Source: Streptomyces flaveus (GTDB lineage: Bacteria; Actinomycetota; Actinomycetes; Streptomycetales; Streptomycetaceae). From it: 46,249 nucleotides of DNA. This document shows, one piece after another, positions 30,755 to 38,785 of the stretch. Location: the NCBI RefSeq assembly GCF_014647675.1, contig NZ_BMPQ01000042.1, positions 18,974-65,222 on the forward strand, given 5' to 3'. The position numbers and the translations under genes were made by a program. The notes beneath the pieces are model-generated. The model saw nothing but the letters and a program-made list of their open reading frames with translations. It made no database searches and was not told where the DNA came from. Numbering within the stretch: the stretch's first letter is position 1; each line of letters starts with the position of its first letter.

Positions 30755-31348
30755 ATGCCGCTGCATGTCCCTCCGGCTCCCGCGCCCGCTGTACGTACCG
30801 TCCTCACGGCCCTCGGTTCTCCCACCGCCGTCCGCGAGGCACCTACCCCGTCCCTGCGCAACGCCCAGGGGCCCGCGACACCCGATCTCCCGCTGCCCGT
30901 CCACGTGCTCGACCGGATCACCCCGGCGGGCGCCTCGGCCACCCGTCTCGCAGGGTGGCGCTTCCTCATCCGCTGCGGTGGGTCTGCCGTAGCGGCTGCC
31001 GAGACCAGGCTGACCCCCGACGGCTGGGCCTTCTCCCACTTCTTCGAGGGTCCGTACGTCTCCGCCACCGAGCGCGCGCTGCGCCAGGCGGAGGCCATGA
31101 CGCAGCCGTACCAGGCCCGCCTGCTCTCCGTACCCGAGCTCTACATGCTCACGCTCTGGCTGCACGGCGACTGCACGGCCGACGGCGCCGAAGGCCATCC
31201 CGCCGCCACCGATCTCCTGGTGCCCCTGGCGCCGGCGCCGCCCGGCATCGCCTCGCACCGCCCGCACCGCGTGGCCGAACTGCTGCCCGTCCTGACCAAC
31301 CGGCTCACCCCCGCCGCCACTCCCCCGCTGCTCGGCTCACCCGCCTGA
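30755..31348 (+). CDS. Conserved Streptomyces protein of unknown function
   Basis: 197 aa. The Pro/Ala-rich first 50 residues look disordered. Residues 60-180 look folded ('SATRLAGWRFLIRCGGSAVA', 'AFSHFFEGPYVSATERALRQ', 'LLSVPELYMLTLWLHGD'). No signal peptide, membrane helix or catalytic motif. Third-position GC is high throughout, so the frame is real. GAGAGG precedes ATG 30755. I do not recognise a family; the neighbours (GCS2 and DUF5999) give no functional clue. Confidence 0.75.
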   Translation: MPLHVPPAPAPAVRTVLTALGSPTAVREAPTPSLRNAQGPATPDLPLPVHVLDRITPAGASATRLAGWRFLIRCGGSAVAAAETRLTPDGWAFSHFFEGPYVSATERALRQAEAMTQPYQARLLSVPELYMLTLWLHGDCTADGAEGHPAATDLLVPLAPAPPGIASHRPHRVAELLPVLTNRLTPAATPPLLGSPA

Positions 31349-31364
31349 GCACACCTCGGCTTCC

Positions 31365-31397
31365 GTGCCCCGCGGCCCCACTCCGGCCGCGGGGCAC
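31365..31397 (+). terminator. Terminator hairpin
   Basis: Perfect 13-bp stem GTGCCCCGCGGCC / GGCCGCGGGGCAC with a 7-nt loop, 16 bp after the stop of the gene at 30755. The remaining stretch to 31707 shows no other recognisable feature apart from a G-rich run (31614-31620) before a possible alternative start at 31624. Confidence 0.75.
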
Positions 31398-31707
31398 AGT
31401 GCTGCACACAGTGACGCGGCGCGGACACAGCGCACGCCCGGCCCGTTCGGACTAGACCGATCCGACTACTCCGAACCACCCGAACAGGCAGCCCAGTTGG
31501 AATGAACCATCCGCACGAGTGGTGCGTCTTCAACCTGTGAGGAGCGTCACCGCGAAATCCCTGCGGATTGACGTTTATAGGGCAACACTGGGTTCCGTAC
31601 CGACTGACAAACGGGGGGCGGCCATGAACACCACATCGAGCCGCAGCACAGACAACAAGACGATCACCGATCTCACCACCCAGACTACCCAGCGAAAGAT
31701 CCCACCA

Positions 31708-31914
31708 ATGTGCCAGCACCAGCCACCGTGTCCGACAGCCGACTCCGCCGACCGGGAAGCAGCGCACCTCGTGGCGCACCACCCGGAGCAGGGATGGAGC
31801 CTGCTGTGCAACGGCGTCCTGCTCTTCGAGGACACCGGTGAGCTCCTGCCGGACGGCCGGATCATCGACCCGCACCGACCGATGATCAGCGCGCAGGTGG
31901 TGACCGCCGCCTGA
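31708..31914 (+). CDS. DUF5999 family protein
   Basis: 68 aa. Starts MCQHQPPCPTADSADREAAH and runs through 'PEQGWSLLCNGVLLFEDTGE' to LLPDGRIIDPHRP, the characteristic compact DUF5999 sequence of Streptomyces. The CQHQPPC cluster could bind metal. The family normally starts at this Met; an ATG at 31624 (28 residues longer, with a G-rich stretch before it) is the alternative. Function unknown. Convergent with gcvP across a strong hairpin. Confidence 0.85.
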   Translation: MCQHQPPCPTADSADREAAHLVAHHPEQGWSLLCNGVLLFEDTGELLPDGRIIDPHRPMISAQVVTAA

Positions 31915-31953
31915 GCCGCGCGGCGCATCACCGGCGACGCCAGGCACGCTGCT

Positions 31954-32010
31954 CGGACATATGAGGGGCCGGCCCCGGGAGATCCCGGAACCGGCCCCGA
32001 CGTATGTCCG
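31954..32010. terminator. Bidirectional terminator between DUF5999 and gcvP
   Basis: Nested stems: CGGACATA/TATGTCCG outside, GGGGCCGG/CCGGCCCC inside, CCCGGGA-GAT-CCCGG at the tip. Confidence 0.75.
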
Positions 32011-32025
32011 GACGCGATGACGCGG

Positions 32026-34911
32026 CTACTCGTCGTAAACGTCCATCGGCGGGCAGGAGCAGACCAGGTTCCGGTCGCCGTACGCCTGGTCGATCCGCCG
32101 CACCGGCGGCCAGTACTTGTCCGCGGCCGACACCCCTGCCGGGAAGACGGCCTCCTCACGGCTGTACGCGTGCTCCCACGCACCGCCGAGCACGGCCGCC
32201 GTGTGCGGCGCGTTCCGCAGCGGGTTGTCGTCCGCAGGCCACTCCCCGGAGCCGACCTTCTCGATCTCCGCACGAATGGCGATCATCGCCTCGCAGAACC
32301 GGTCGAGTTCGGCCAGATCCTCGCTCTCGGTCGGCTCGATCATCAGTGTCCCGGCCACCGGGAAGGACATCGTCGGCGCGTGGAACCCATAGTCGATCAG
32401 TCGCTTGGCGATGTCGTCGACGCTCACGCCGGTCGCCTTGGTGAGCGGCCGCAGATCGATGATGCACTCGTGCGCCACCAGCCCTCCGGGGCCGGTGTAG
32501 AGCACGGGATAGTGCGGCTCCAGCCGCTTGGCCACGTAGTTCGCGCTCAGTACGGCGACCTGCGTGGCCTGCTTGAGCCCCTCGCCGCCCATGAGGCGTA
32601 CGTACGCCCAGGAGATCGGCAGGATCCCGGCCGAGCCCCAGGGAGCGGCCGAGATCGGGCCGACACCCGTCTCGGGGCCCGCGGCGGGCTGCAACGGGTG
32701 GTTCGGCAGATACGGCGCCAGATGCGCGCGTACACCGACCGGGCCGACGCCCGGACCGCCGCCGCCGTGCGGGATGCAGAACGTCTTGTGCAGGTTGAGG
32801 TGCGAGACGTCACCGCCGAAGCGGCCCGGCTTGGCGAGGCCCACCAGCGCGTTCAGGTTGGCGCCGTCCACGTACACCTGACCGCCCGCGTCATGCACCT
32901 GAGCGCAGATGTCGGCGACGTGCTCCTCGAAGACTCCGTGCGTCGAGGGATACGTGATCATCAGCACCGCCAACTCGTCGCGGTGCTGCTCGATCTTGGC
33001 GCGCAGGTCCTCGACGTCGATCTCGCCGTCCTCGGCGGTGTTCACGACGACGACCTTCATGCCGGCCATGACGGCGCTCGCCGCGTTCGTGCCGTGCGCG
33101 GAGGACGGGATGAGGCAGACGGTGCGCTGCTCGTCGCCGTTCGCGCGGTGGTAGCCGCGTACGGCGAGCAGGCCCGCCAGCTCACCCTGCGAACCGGCGT
33201 TGGGCTGCAGCGACACCTTGTCGTAGCCGGTGACTTCGGCGAGCTGCTCCTCCAGCTCACGGATGAGAGTGAGGTAGCCCTGCGCCTGTTCGGCGGGCGC
33301 GAAGGGGTGCAGCTGCCCGAACTCCGGCCAGGTGACCGGCTCCATCTCGGTGGTGCCGTTGAGCTTCATGGTGCAGGAGCCGAGCGGGATCATGCCGCGG
33401 TCGAGCGCGTAGTCACGGTCGGCGAGGCGGCGCAGATAGCGCAGCATCGCGGTCTCGGAGCGGTGCTGGTGGAACACCGGGTGCGTGAGGTACTCGTCGG
33501 TGCGCAGCAGCGCGGCGGGCAGTGTGTCCGCGGCGGAGGCGTCCAGCGCCTCGACGTCACCCTCGACGCCGAACGCGGTCCAGACGGCGCCCAGTTGGGT
33601 CCGTGTGGTGGTCTCGTCGCAGGCGATGGACAGCTGGTCGGCGTCGACGAGACGCAGGTTGACCCCGCCCTCGCGCGCGGCCGCGACGATCTCGGCGGCC
33701 CTGCCCGGCACACGGACGGTGAGTGTGTCGAAGTACGCCTCGTTCACGACCTCGACTCCGCCCGCCTTCAGACCGGTGGCGAGGATCGTGGCGTACCGGT
33801 GGGTGCGCTGCGCGATCGACCTGAGGCCCTGCGGGCCGTGGTAGACGGCGTACATCCCGGCCATCACGGCGAGCAGCACCTGAGCCGTACAGATGTTGCT
33901 GGTCGCCTTCTGCCTGCGGATGTGCTGCTCCCGCGTCTGCAGGGCGAGCCGGTACGCCTGGTTGCCGTCCACGTCCAGCGAGACACCGACGAGACGGCCC
34001 GGCAGGTTGCGGGCGAACTTTTCGCGCACCGCCATGTATCCGGCGTGCGGCCCGCCGAAGCCCATCGGTACGCCGAAGCGCTGCGTCGTGCCGACCGCGA
34101 TGTCGGCGCCGAGCTCGCCCGGCGAGGCAAGCAGCGTCAATGCCAGCAGATCGGCGGCGACGGTGACGATCGCGCCCAGCTCGTGCGCCTGCTCGATGAC
34201 GGGCTTGATGTCCCGTACGGCACCGGAGGCGCCCGGGTACTGGATGAGCACGCCGGTCACACCGCGCTCGGCGACCTCGGCCGGAATGCCCTCGCTGAGA
34301 TCCGCGACGACCACTTCGACGCCGATCGGCTCGGCGCGCGTCTCGATGACGGCGATGGTCTGCGGCAGCGCGTCGGCGTCTACGAGGAAGACGCCGTTCT
34401 TGACCTTGCCCACGCGCCGCGACAGCGCCATGGCCTCGGCGGCGGCGGTGCCCTCGTCGAGCAGCGAGGCACCCGACGTCGGCAGACCCGTGAGGTCGGC
34501 GACCATGGTCTGGAAGTTCAGCAGCGCCTCCAGGCGGCCCTGCGAGATCTCCGGCTGGTACGGGGTGTACGCGGTGTACCAGGCCGGGTTCTCCATGACG
34601 TTGCGCAGGATCACCGGCGGCGTGAACGTGCCGTAGTAACCGAGCCCGATCATCGAGTCGAGGACCTCGTTACGGTCTGCGAGGGAGCGCAGCTCGGCGA
34701 GGACCTCGGCCTCGGAGCGCGCGGCCGGCAGCGCGAGCGCCTCGGCATCCTTGATCACATCCGGCACCGCGGCGGCCGTCAGCTCCTCGAGCGAGCCATA
34801 TCCCACCTGCGCGAGCATCTTGGCCCGGGCCTCGGTGTCGGGCCCGATGTGGCGCTGCTCGAAGGGGATTCCCCGTTCGAGCTCGGAAAGCGGAATGCGA
34901 TGGGCGGTCAT
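32026..34911 (-). CDS. gcvP: Glycine dehydrogenase (decarboxylating), P-protein
   Basis: 961-aa single-chain P-protein of the glycine cleavage system. It decarboxylates glycine and passes the aminomethyl group to lipoyl-GcvH. The PLP lysine is in 'HLNLHKTFCIPHGGGGPG'; 'RHIGPDTEARAKML' near the N-terminus and 'RNPLRNAPHT'-like C-terminal sequence ('DDNPLRNAPHTAAVL') are standard. Both homologous halves are present and full length. ATG 34911. A tandem glycine riboswitch precedes it, and the ribosome site lies in the palindrome GGAGGCCTCC (34916-34925), suggesting translational control. The gcvT and gcvH genes are not in this window. Confidence 0.98.
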   Translation of the reverse strand: MTAHRIPLSELERGIPFEQRHIGPDTEARAKMLAQVGYGSLEELTAAAVPDVIKDAEALALPAARSEAEVLAELRSLADRNEVLDSMIGLGYYGTFTPPVILRNVMENPAWYTAYTPYQPEISQGRLEALLNFQTMVADLTGLPTSGASLLDEGTAAAEAMALSRRVGKVKNGVFLVDADALPQTIAVIETRAEPIGVEVVVADLSEGIPAEVAERGVTGVLIQYPGASGAVRDIKPVIEQAHELGAIVTVAADLLALTLLASPGELGADIAVGTTQRFGVPMGFGGPHAGYMAVREKFARNLPGRLVGVSLDVDGNQAYRLALQTREQHIRRQKATSNICTAQVLLAVMAGMYAVYHGPQGLRSIAQRTHRYATILATGLKAGGVEVVNEAYFDTLTVRVPGRAAEIVAAAREGGVNLRLVDADQLSIACDETTTRTQLGAVWTAFGVEGDVEALDASAADTLPAALLRTDEYLTHPVFHQHRSETAMLRYLRRLADRDYALDRGMIPLGSCTMKLNGTTEMEPVTWPEFGQLHPFAPAEQAQGYLTLIRELEEQLAEVTGYDKVSLQPNAGSQGELAGLLAVRGYHRANGDEQRTVCLIPSSAHGTNAASAVMAGMKVVVVNTAEDGEIDVEDLRAKIEQHRDELAVLMITYPSTHGVFEEHVADICAQVHDAGGQVYVDGANLNALVGLAKPGRFGGDVSHLNLHKTFCIPHGGGGPGVGPVGVRAHLAPYLPNHPLQPAAGPETGVGPISAAPWGSAGILPISWAYVRLMGGEGLKQATQVAVLSANYVAKRLEPHYPVLYTGPGGLVAHECIIDLRPLTKATGVSVDDIAKRLIDYGFHAPTMSFPVAGTLMIEPTESEDLAELDRFCEAMIAIRAEIEKVGSGEWPADDNPLRNAPHTAAVLGGAWEHAYSREEAVFPAGVSAADKYWPPVRRIDQAYGDRNLVCSCPPMDVYDE

Positions 34912-34972
34912 TTACGGAGGCCTCCTGGTCTGACACGACCTTCGAGAGCACCACGGAGCGGTGCCCGGACGG

Positions 34973-35183
34973 CCTCCCCCTCTGTCATCTCAACCTGAGA
35001 GCTTCACCGGCCCGCCGGTTGTACGACGTCCCGGCTTTCACCGTCGGTGAGAGCGGAAGCCGTCGACACCCGCTCTGCTTTCCAGAGTGGCCTCGTCCGC
35101 GCGGTACGTGGGCCTGAGAGATTCCGGGGAGGATTTGCTCCTTCGGCGCCTCCGATGAAGCCTTGGAGGACTCTCCCGCACGG
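34973..35183 (-). promoter_or_regulatory. Tandem glycine riboswitch upstream of gcvP
   Basis: Read on the minus strand. Aptamer I has GGGAGAG (35171-35177), CGCCGAAGGAGCAAA, then CTCTCAGGCCCACG (down to about 35105). Aptamer II starts CTCTGGAAAGC (about 35083), then ACCGACGGTGAAAGCC and CTCTCAGGTTGAGATGACAG, then AGGGGGAGG. Aptamer II's core (CCGACGGTGAAA) deviates from canonical CCGAAGGRGYAA. It is expected to switch on gcvP when glycine is abundant. Confidence 0.93.
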
Positions 35184-35251
35184 GGTCAGCAGCCGTTGAC
35201 AGCGTACCAGCGGGCATCCCCCGAGTGGCCGCCCACCGCAAAGTGCTCTTT

Positions 35252-35295
35252 CGTAGTGCTTACGGATGCGTAGTGCTGCGTAGTGCTGACGGATG
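35252..35295 (+). repeat. Short tandem repeat before the PRC-barrel gene
   Basis: CGTAGTGCTTACGGATG, then CGTAGTGCTG, then CGTAGTGCTGACGGATG: two and a half head-to-tail copies, 24 bp from the GTG start of the next gene. Possibly a regulator's repeated binding site. Confidence 0.6.
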
Positions 35296-35318
35296 AGTTG
35301 CGACCAGCTGGAGGGCCC

Positions 35319-35693
35319 GTGCAGACCGACATCGATCCGCGCAACCTGATCGGCCGCAAGGCGTTCGACCGCAACGGCCACAAGATCGGCACCGTCGACG
35401 AGGTCTATCTCGACGACGCGACCGGTACGCCGGAGTGGGCGGCCATACGCACCGGCCTGTTCGGCAGGGACGCCTTCGTGCCCCTGGAGCCCAGCGAGCT
35501 GGTCGAGGGCAGCTTGCGGATCCCCTTCGACCGCGCCCTGGTCAAGGACGCCCCCGACTTCGGCGTCGGCCGCCACCTCTCCCCGGAGCAGGAACTCCAG
35601 CTCTACCACCACTACGGCCTCGACGTGACACCCCCGCAGCCCCCTCCACCAGACCGCGACTTCGGTCACCTGGCAGGCTCGGACGAGTCCTGA
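35319..35693 (+). CDS. PRC-barrel domain protein
   Basis: 124 aa. The PRC-barrel occupies most of the protein ('DPRNLIGRKAFDRNGHKIGT', 'VDEVYLDDATGTPEWAAIRT', 'FVPLEPSELVEGSLRIPFDR', then 'PDFGVGRHLSPEQELQLYHH') with a Pro-rich tail. PRC-barrels are small beta-barrels found in RimM and photosynthetic reaction centres; stand-alone ones have no assigned function. GTG 35319 after GGAGGG gives the usual start VQTDIDPRNL. It is the only plus-strand gene in the block from 32 to 46 kb. Followed by the composite repeat copy 2. Confidence 0.87.
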   Translation: MQTDIDPRNLIGRKAFDRNGHKIGTVDEVYLDDATGTPEWAAIRTGLFGRDAFVPLEPSELVEGSLRIPFDRALVKDAPDFGVGRHLSPEQELQLYHHYGLDVTPPQPPPPDRDFGHLAGSDES

Positions 35694-35751
35694 GCGGGGC
35701 TTGCCCAAGTCCGGCGCGGTACCCGCGCCCCAGGGAGGCCGCAGGCCTCTT

Positions 35752-35844
35752 AGGGGCGCGGGGCTGTATCGATTTGCGGCTCCGCCGCGATGGGGGTTCC
35801 CCCGCTCGAGCGAAGCCGAGAGTGGGGGAGCGACCAGCCACAAC
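35752..35844 (+). repeat. Composite intergenic repeat, copy 2 (interrupted)
   Basis: Same unit as 17916-17973 (AGGGGCGCGGGGCTGTATCG onward) but split after CTCCGCCGCG by a palindromic element at 35790-35830, after which GCGACCAGCCACAAC resumes. Confidence 0.8.
35790..35830. repeat. Palindromic repeat nested in the composite repeat
   Basis: ATGGGGGTTCCCCC, GCTCGAGCGAAGCCGAGAG, TGGGGGAG. It has the same layout as 37881-37924 and relates to 2832-2869 and 39524-39555. Confidence 0.75.
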
Positions 35845-35867
35845 GGCCCCGCAGATTCCAGCCCGCG

Positions 35868-37226
35868 TTACCCAGCGGAGCGCAGCGGCAGCGGGTCCGC
35901 CGGCTCCAGTTCCGGATCGTCGACCCGGAAGGTGCGTACGCGCCCGGGTTCGGAGTCAGGTGTCTCGAACCGCACCGTGACCCGCCCGATGCCACTGCCC
36001 TGCACCCACCCGTGCCCGAACTCGGCATGCCACACGTCATGCCCCGCGGACCACCGCCGCACGGCGGGCGCCTCCTGCTCTTCGGCCGACTCCTTCGCCT
36101 CGTCCTGCGTCCGATGCTCCGGCTCATCCGCGTGAGCCCGGGCCTCGGCCTGCGCCTGAACTTGCGCGAAGAGATCCTCCTGCGTGTAGTCGGCGAGCCC
36201 CGACACCCCAACCCCCAGCAGCCGTACGCCGCCGGTGGTGTCCACGGACTCCAGCAGCCGCGCGGCCGCCTCCCGCACCACCGAGAGGTCGTCCGTGGGG
36301 CCCCGCAGCGTCTCGGAACGGGTCAGCGTCGAGAAGTCGTACCGCCGCACCTTGAGCACAATGGTCCGTCCCGACAGATGCGCGCCGCGCAGCCTTCGCA
36401 CACACCGGTCGGCGAGCCGCTGCACCTCCATCCGCACCCGCACCCGGTCGTGGATGTCCACGTCGTACGTGTCCTCGACGGACACCGACTTGGTGTCCCG
36501 CTCAGCCACCACGGGCCGCTCGTCGTGCGCCAGCGCCATGGCGTACAACGCGATCCCGTGGGCCTTCCCGAGGAGCCGTACGACCTCGTCCTCACCCGCC
36601 TCGGCGATCTCCCCGACTGTCGTGATCCCGCCCCGCCGCAGATGGTCCCCGGTGGCCGGCCCCACCCCGGGCAAGATGCGCACCGACATGGGAGCGAGGA
36701 GTTCCCGCTCCGTCCCCGGCTCTATCACCACCAGACCGTCGGGCTTGGCCTGCTCGGAGGCGATCTTCGCGAGCATCTTGGAGGCGGCGAGCCCCACCGA
36801 CCCGGTCAGCCCGGTGACGACCCGGATGTCCGCACGCAGCTTCGCCCCCGCCAGCCGCGCCGAAGCCTCGTCCCAGGCCGCTCCCCCGGCCTCCAGATCG
36901 ACGAACGCCTCGTCCAGGCTCAGCGGCTCCACCAGCGGCGACAGCTCCCGCAGCAGCCCCATCACCTGCTCGCTGATCTCGCGGTAGAACCCGAAACGGG
37001 GCACCAGATACGCGGCGTTCGGCGCCAGCCGTCGCGCCTGCGCCATGGGCATCGCGGAATGGACCCCGAAGACCCGGGCCTCGTACGAGCAGGTCGCGAC
37101 CACACCCCGCGGCCCGAGTCCACCCACGATGACCGCTTTCCCGCGCAGGCTCGGCTTGGCTGCCTGCTCCGCCGAGGCGAAGAAGGCATCCATGTCGAGA
37201 TGCAGGATCGTGGGCGCGGTTCTCAC
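35868..37226 (-). CDS. dinB: DNA polymerase IV (Y family)
   Basis: 452 aa. The catalytic core (about 1-340) has metal-binding 'DMDAFFASAEQ' and 'LSLDEAFVDLE', steric 'VVATCSYEARVFGVHSAMPM', helix-hairpin-helix 'ILPGVGPATGDHLRRGGI', and the little finger at about 240-345. A C-terminal extension rich in Glu/Ala (about 370-395) ends 'GHDVWHAEFGHGWVQGSGIG', a tail typical of streptomycete DinB. No classic beta-clamp motif (QLx-hydrophobic-F/L) is assigned. GTG 37226. It performs error-prone translesion synthesis. It is inserted between gcvP and the conserved MerR block, unlike the mycobacterial order. Confidence 0.96.
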   Translation of the reverse strand: MRTAPTILHLDMDAFFASAEQAAKPSLRGKAVIVGGLGPRGVVATCSYEARVFGVHSAMPMAQARRLAPNAAYLVPRFGFYREISEQVMGLLRELSPLVEPLSLDEAFVDLEAGGAAWDEASARLAGAKLRADIRVVTGLTGSVGLAASKMLAKIASEQAKPDGLVVIEPGTERELLAPMSVRILPGVGPATGDHLRRGGITTVGEIAEAGEDEVVRLLGKAHGIALYAMALAHDERPVVAERDTKSVSVEDTYDVDIHDRVRVRMEVQRLADRCVRRLRGAHLSGRTIVLKVRRYDFSTLTRSETLRGPTDDLSVVREAAARLLESVDTTGGVRLLGVGVSGLADYTQEDLFAQVQAQAEARAHADEPEHRTQDEAKESAEEQEAPAVRRWSAGHDVWHAEFGHGWVQGSGIGRVTVRFETPDSEPGRVRTFRVDDPELEPADPLPLRSAG

Positions 37227-37316
37227 ATGTCCGATGCTGCCCTACGCCACTGACAATGCCCCCATACGCAGGAGCCTGCCCCGGTGCGTAGGACCCTCGC
37301 CCCTCCGACCGCTCGC

Positions 37317-37994
37317 TCAGACCGCGCGGTTGCGACGCCGCGCCAGCTCGTCCGCGGGATGGTGTCCGACGAGCGTCTCGCCCGTGTCGACGCGCTCCCC
37401 GTGCAGTTGCGAGAGCGCGCTCTCCACGTCCCGCCAGACCACACCCACGGCGATCCCGAAGATCCCCTGCCCGCCCTGGAGCAGCGCGTGGACCTCGTCG
37501 GGCGAGGAGCACTCGTACACCGTTGCCCCGTCGCTCATCAGCGTCATGCGCTCAAGGTCCCGGAATCCGCGCTCCCGCAGGTGCTGGACCGCGGTACGGA
37601 TGTTCTGCAGCGCCACACCCGTGTCGAGAAACCGCTTGACGATCTTCAGGACGACAACGTCACGGAAGCTGTACAGCCGCTGCGTCCCCGACCCGTAGGC
37701 GGGCCGCACACTCGGCTCGACGAGGCCTGTCCGAGCCCAATAGTCCAGTTGCCGGTAGGTGATACCCGCTGCCGCGCAGGCCGTGGGACCGCGATAGCCG
37801 ATCTCCTCGGACGCCACCCCGCCACCGTCCGGCACCGCCGTCGGCCGCTGCTGCGGAGCGTGATCGGCCGCGCTGCCCTGATGGGAGTACCCCTTGCTCG
37901 AGCGGAGCCGCGAGCTGGGGGGAGGGTACGGGCCGCTCTCCACCGGACTGCGTCCGGGGGCGCCCCCAGCCGTACCGTCGCCGCTGTTTCTCAC
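37317..37994 (-). CDS. MerR family regulator (Rv1830-like)
   Basis: 225 aa. A low-complexity N-terminal extension (about 1-65) precedes the MerR helix-turn-helix (about 70-140: 'GYRGPTACAAAGITYRQLDY', 'RLYSFRDVVVLKIVKRFLDT') and a C-terminal domain ('YECSSPDEVHALLQGGQGIF'). It matches mycobacterial Rv1830, a cell-cycle-linked regulator. GTG 37994 has GGAGG upstream. Codons around residues 24-38 (PPPSSRLRSSKGYSHQ) are encoded by the palindromic repeat at 37881-37924, which seems to have been inserted in frame. An 18-bp palindrome upstream (38063-38080) is a likely operator. Confidence 0.9.
   Translation of the reverse strand: MRNSGDGTAGGAPGRSPVESGPYPPPSSRLRSSKGYSHQGSAADHAPQQRPTAVPDGGGVASEEIGYRGPTACAAAGITYRQLDYWARTGLVEPSVRPAYGSGTQRLYSFRDVVVLKIVKRFLDTGVALQNIRTAVQHLRERGFRDLERMTLMSDGATVYECSSPDEVHALLQGGQGIFGIAVGVVWRDVESALSQLHGERVDTGETLVGHHPADELARRRNRAV
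37881..37924. repeat. Palindromic repeat within the merR coding region
   Basis: ATGGGAGTACCCCTT, GCTCGAGCGGAGCCGCGAGC, TGGGGGGAG. Clearly the same family as 35790-35830; here it codes for part of the protein's N-terminal tail. Confidence 0.75.
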
Positions 37995-38062
37995 GCCGAC
38001 CTCCGTCCTTGACCTGCCTTCTCGACGGTAGGCAGTCACCGGGGGTGCGTCAACGACCACCG

Positions 38063-38080
38063 CACTCGGCACGCCGAGTG
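38063..38080. promoter_or_regulatory. Candidate MerR operator
   Basis: Perfect palindrome CACTCGGC-AC-GCCGAGTG, 69 bp upstream of merR, followed by a second palindrome GTGAT-A-ATCAC (38079-38089). Confidence 0.6.
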
Positions 38081-38238
38081 ATAATCACCCTAGGAGTGGT
38101 TTCCCGCGCTCCACCGCCGGGAAAGGCTAGCCGAATGCTCTCGGCGCGACCGCCGCACGCCCTGTCGTCCGGCGGTCCCGGAGGGTCACTGGATATTCGT
38201 CCCGAAGCCGGGGCACTGGTTGTGGAGGTCAGGCCGGG

Positions 38239-38712
38239 TCACTGGCTGTTGGTCCCGAAGTCCTCGGGCGAGATCTGATCGAGGAACTCGCGGAACTTCT
38301 CCACCTCGTCCTCCTGCTCGTCCGGAATCGCGATCCCCGCGTCGTCCAGCACCCCGTCACTGCCGTAGATCGGCGTCCCGGTGCGCAGCGCCAGCGCTAT
38401 GGCGTCGGACGGCCGGGCGCTGACCTCGACTCCGCTGGCGAACACCAGCTCCGCGTAGAACACACCGTCCCGCAGGTCTGTGATGCGCACTTCGGTCAGC
38501 TCCTGGCCGACGGCCTCCAGCACGTCCTTGAACAGGTCGTGGGTCAGCGGTCGCGCGGGAGCCATGCCCTGCTGTGCGAAGGCGATCGCCGTCGCCTCCC
38601 CCGGCCCGATCCAGATGGGGAGGTAACGGTCGCCTCCCACTTCACGCAGGAGCACGATCGGTTGGTTGGAGGGCATTTCGACCCGGACACCTACGACGTC
38701 GAGCTCGTTCAC
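38239..38712 (-). CDS. Bifunctional nuclease family protein (DUF151; Rv1829-like)
   Basis: 157 aa. A DUF151 domain fills the protein: 'LLREVGGDRYLPIWIGPGEA', 'PARPLTHDLFKDVLEAVG', 'ARPSDAIALALRTGTPIYGS'. Plant relatives have DNase and RNase activity; the bacterial role is not established. It is the equivalent of Rv1829, flanked by two MerR genes as in mycobacteria. GTG 38712 lies 6 nt after TAGGGT (minus strand, 38719-38724), so a leaderless transcript independent of ftsR is likely. Confidence 0.93.
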   Translation of the reverse strand: MNELDVVGVRVEMPSNQPIVLLREVGGDRYLPIWIGPGEATAIAFAQQGMAPARPLTHDLFKDVLEAVGQELTEVRITDLRDGVFYAELVFASGVEVSARPSDAIALALRTGTPIYGSDGVLDDAGIAIPDEQEDEVEKFREFLDQISPEDFGTNSQ

Positions 38713-38785
38713 ACAGCAACCCTAGGCCGTGCTCGGCATCTTTGGGTAGTCGAGCACGGAACGCGCGGCCGATCCGGCCTCGAGT

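Noticed and set aside
31624..31707. Upstream ATG for the DUF5999 gene
   Set aside because: Family members begin at MCQHQPPC; the extra 28 residues are low-complexity Thr/Ser. Kept only as an alternative.
32017..34998. A 993-aa open frame on the plus strand opposite gcvP
   Set aside because: It is the antisense shadow of gcvP. Codon bias and all recognised motifs are on the minus strand.
35252..35295. Short direct repeats as a possible CRISPR remnant
   Set aside because: The units are contiguous with no spacers, and no cas genes are present.
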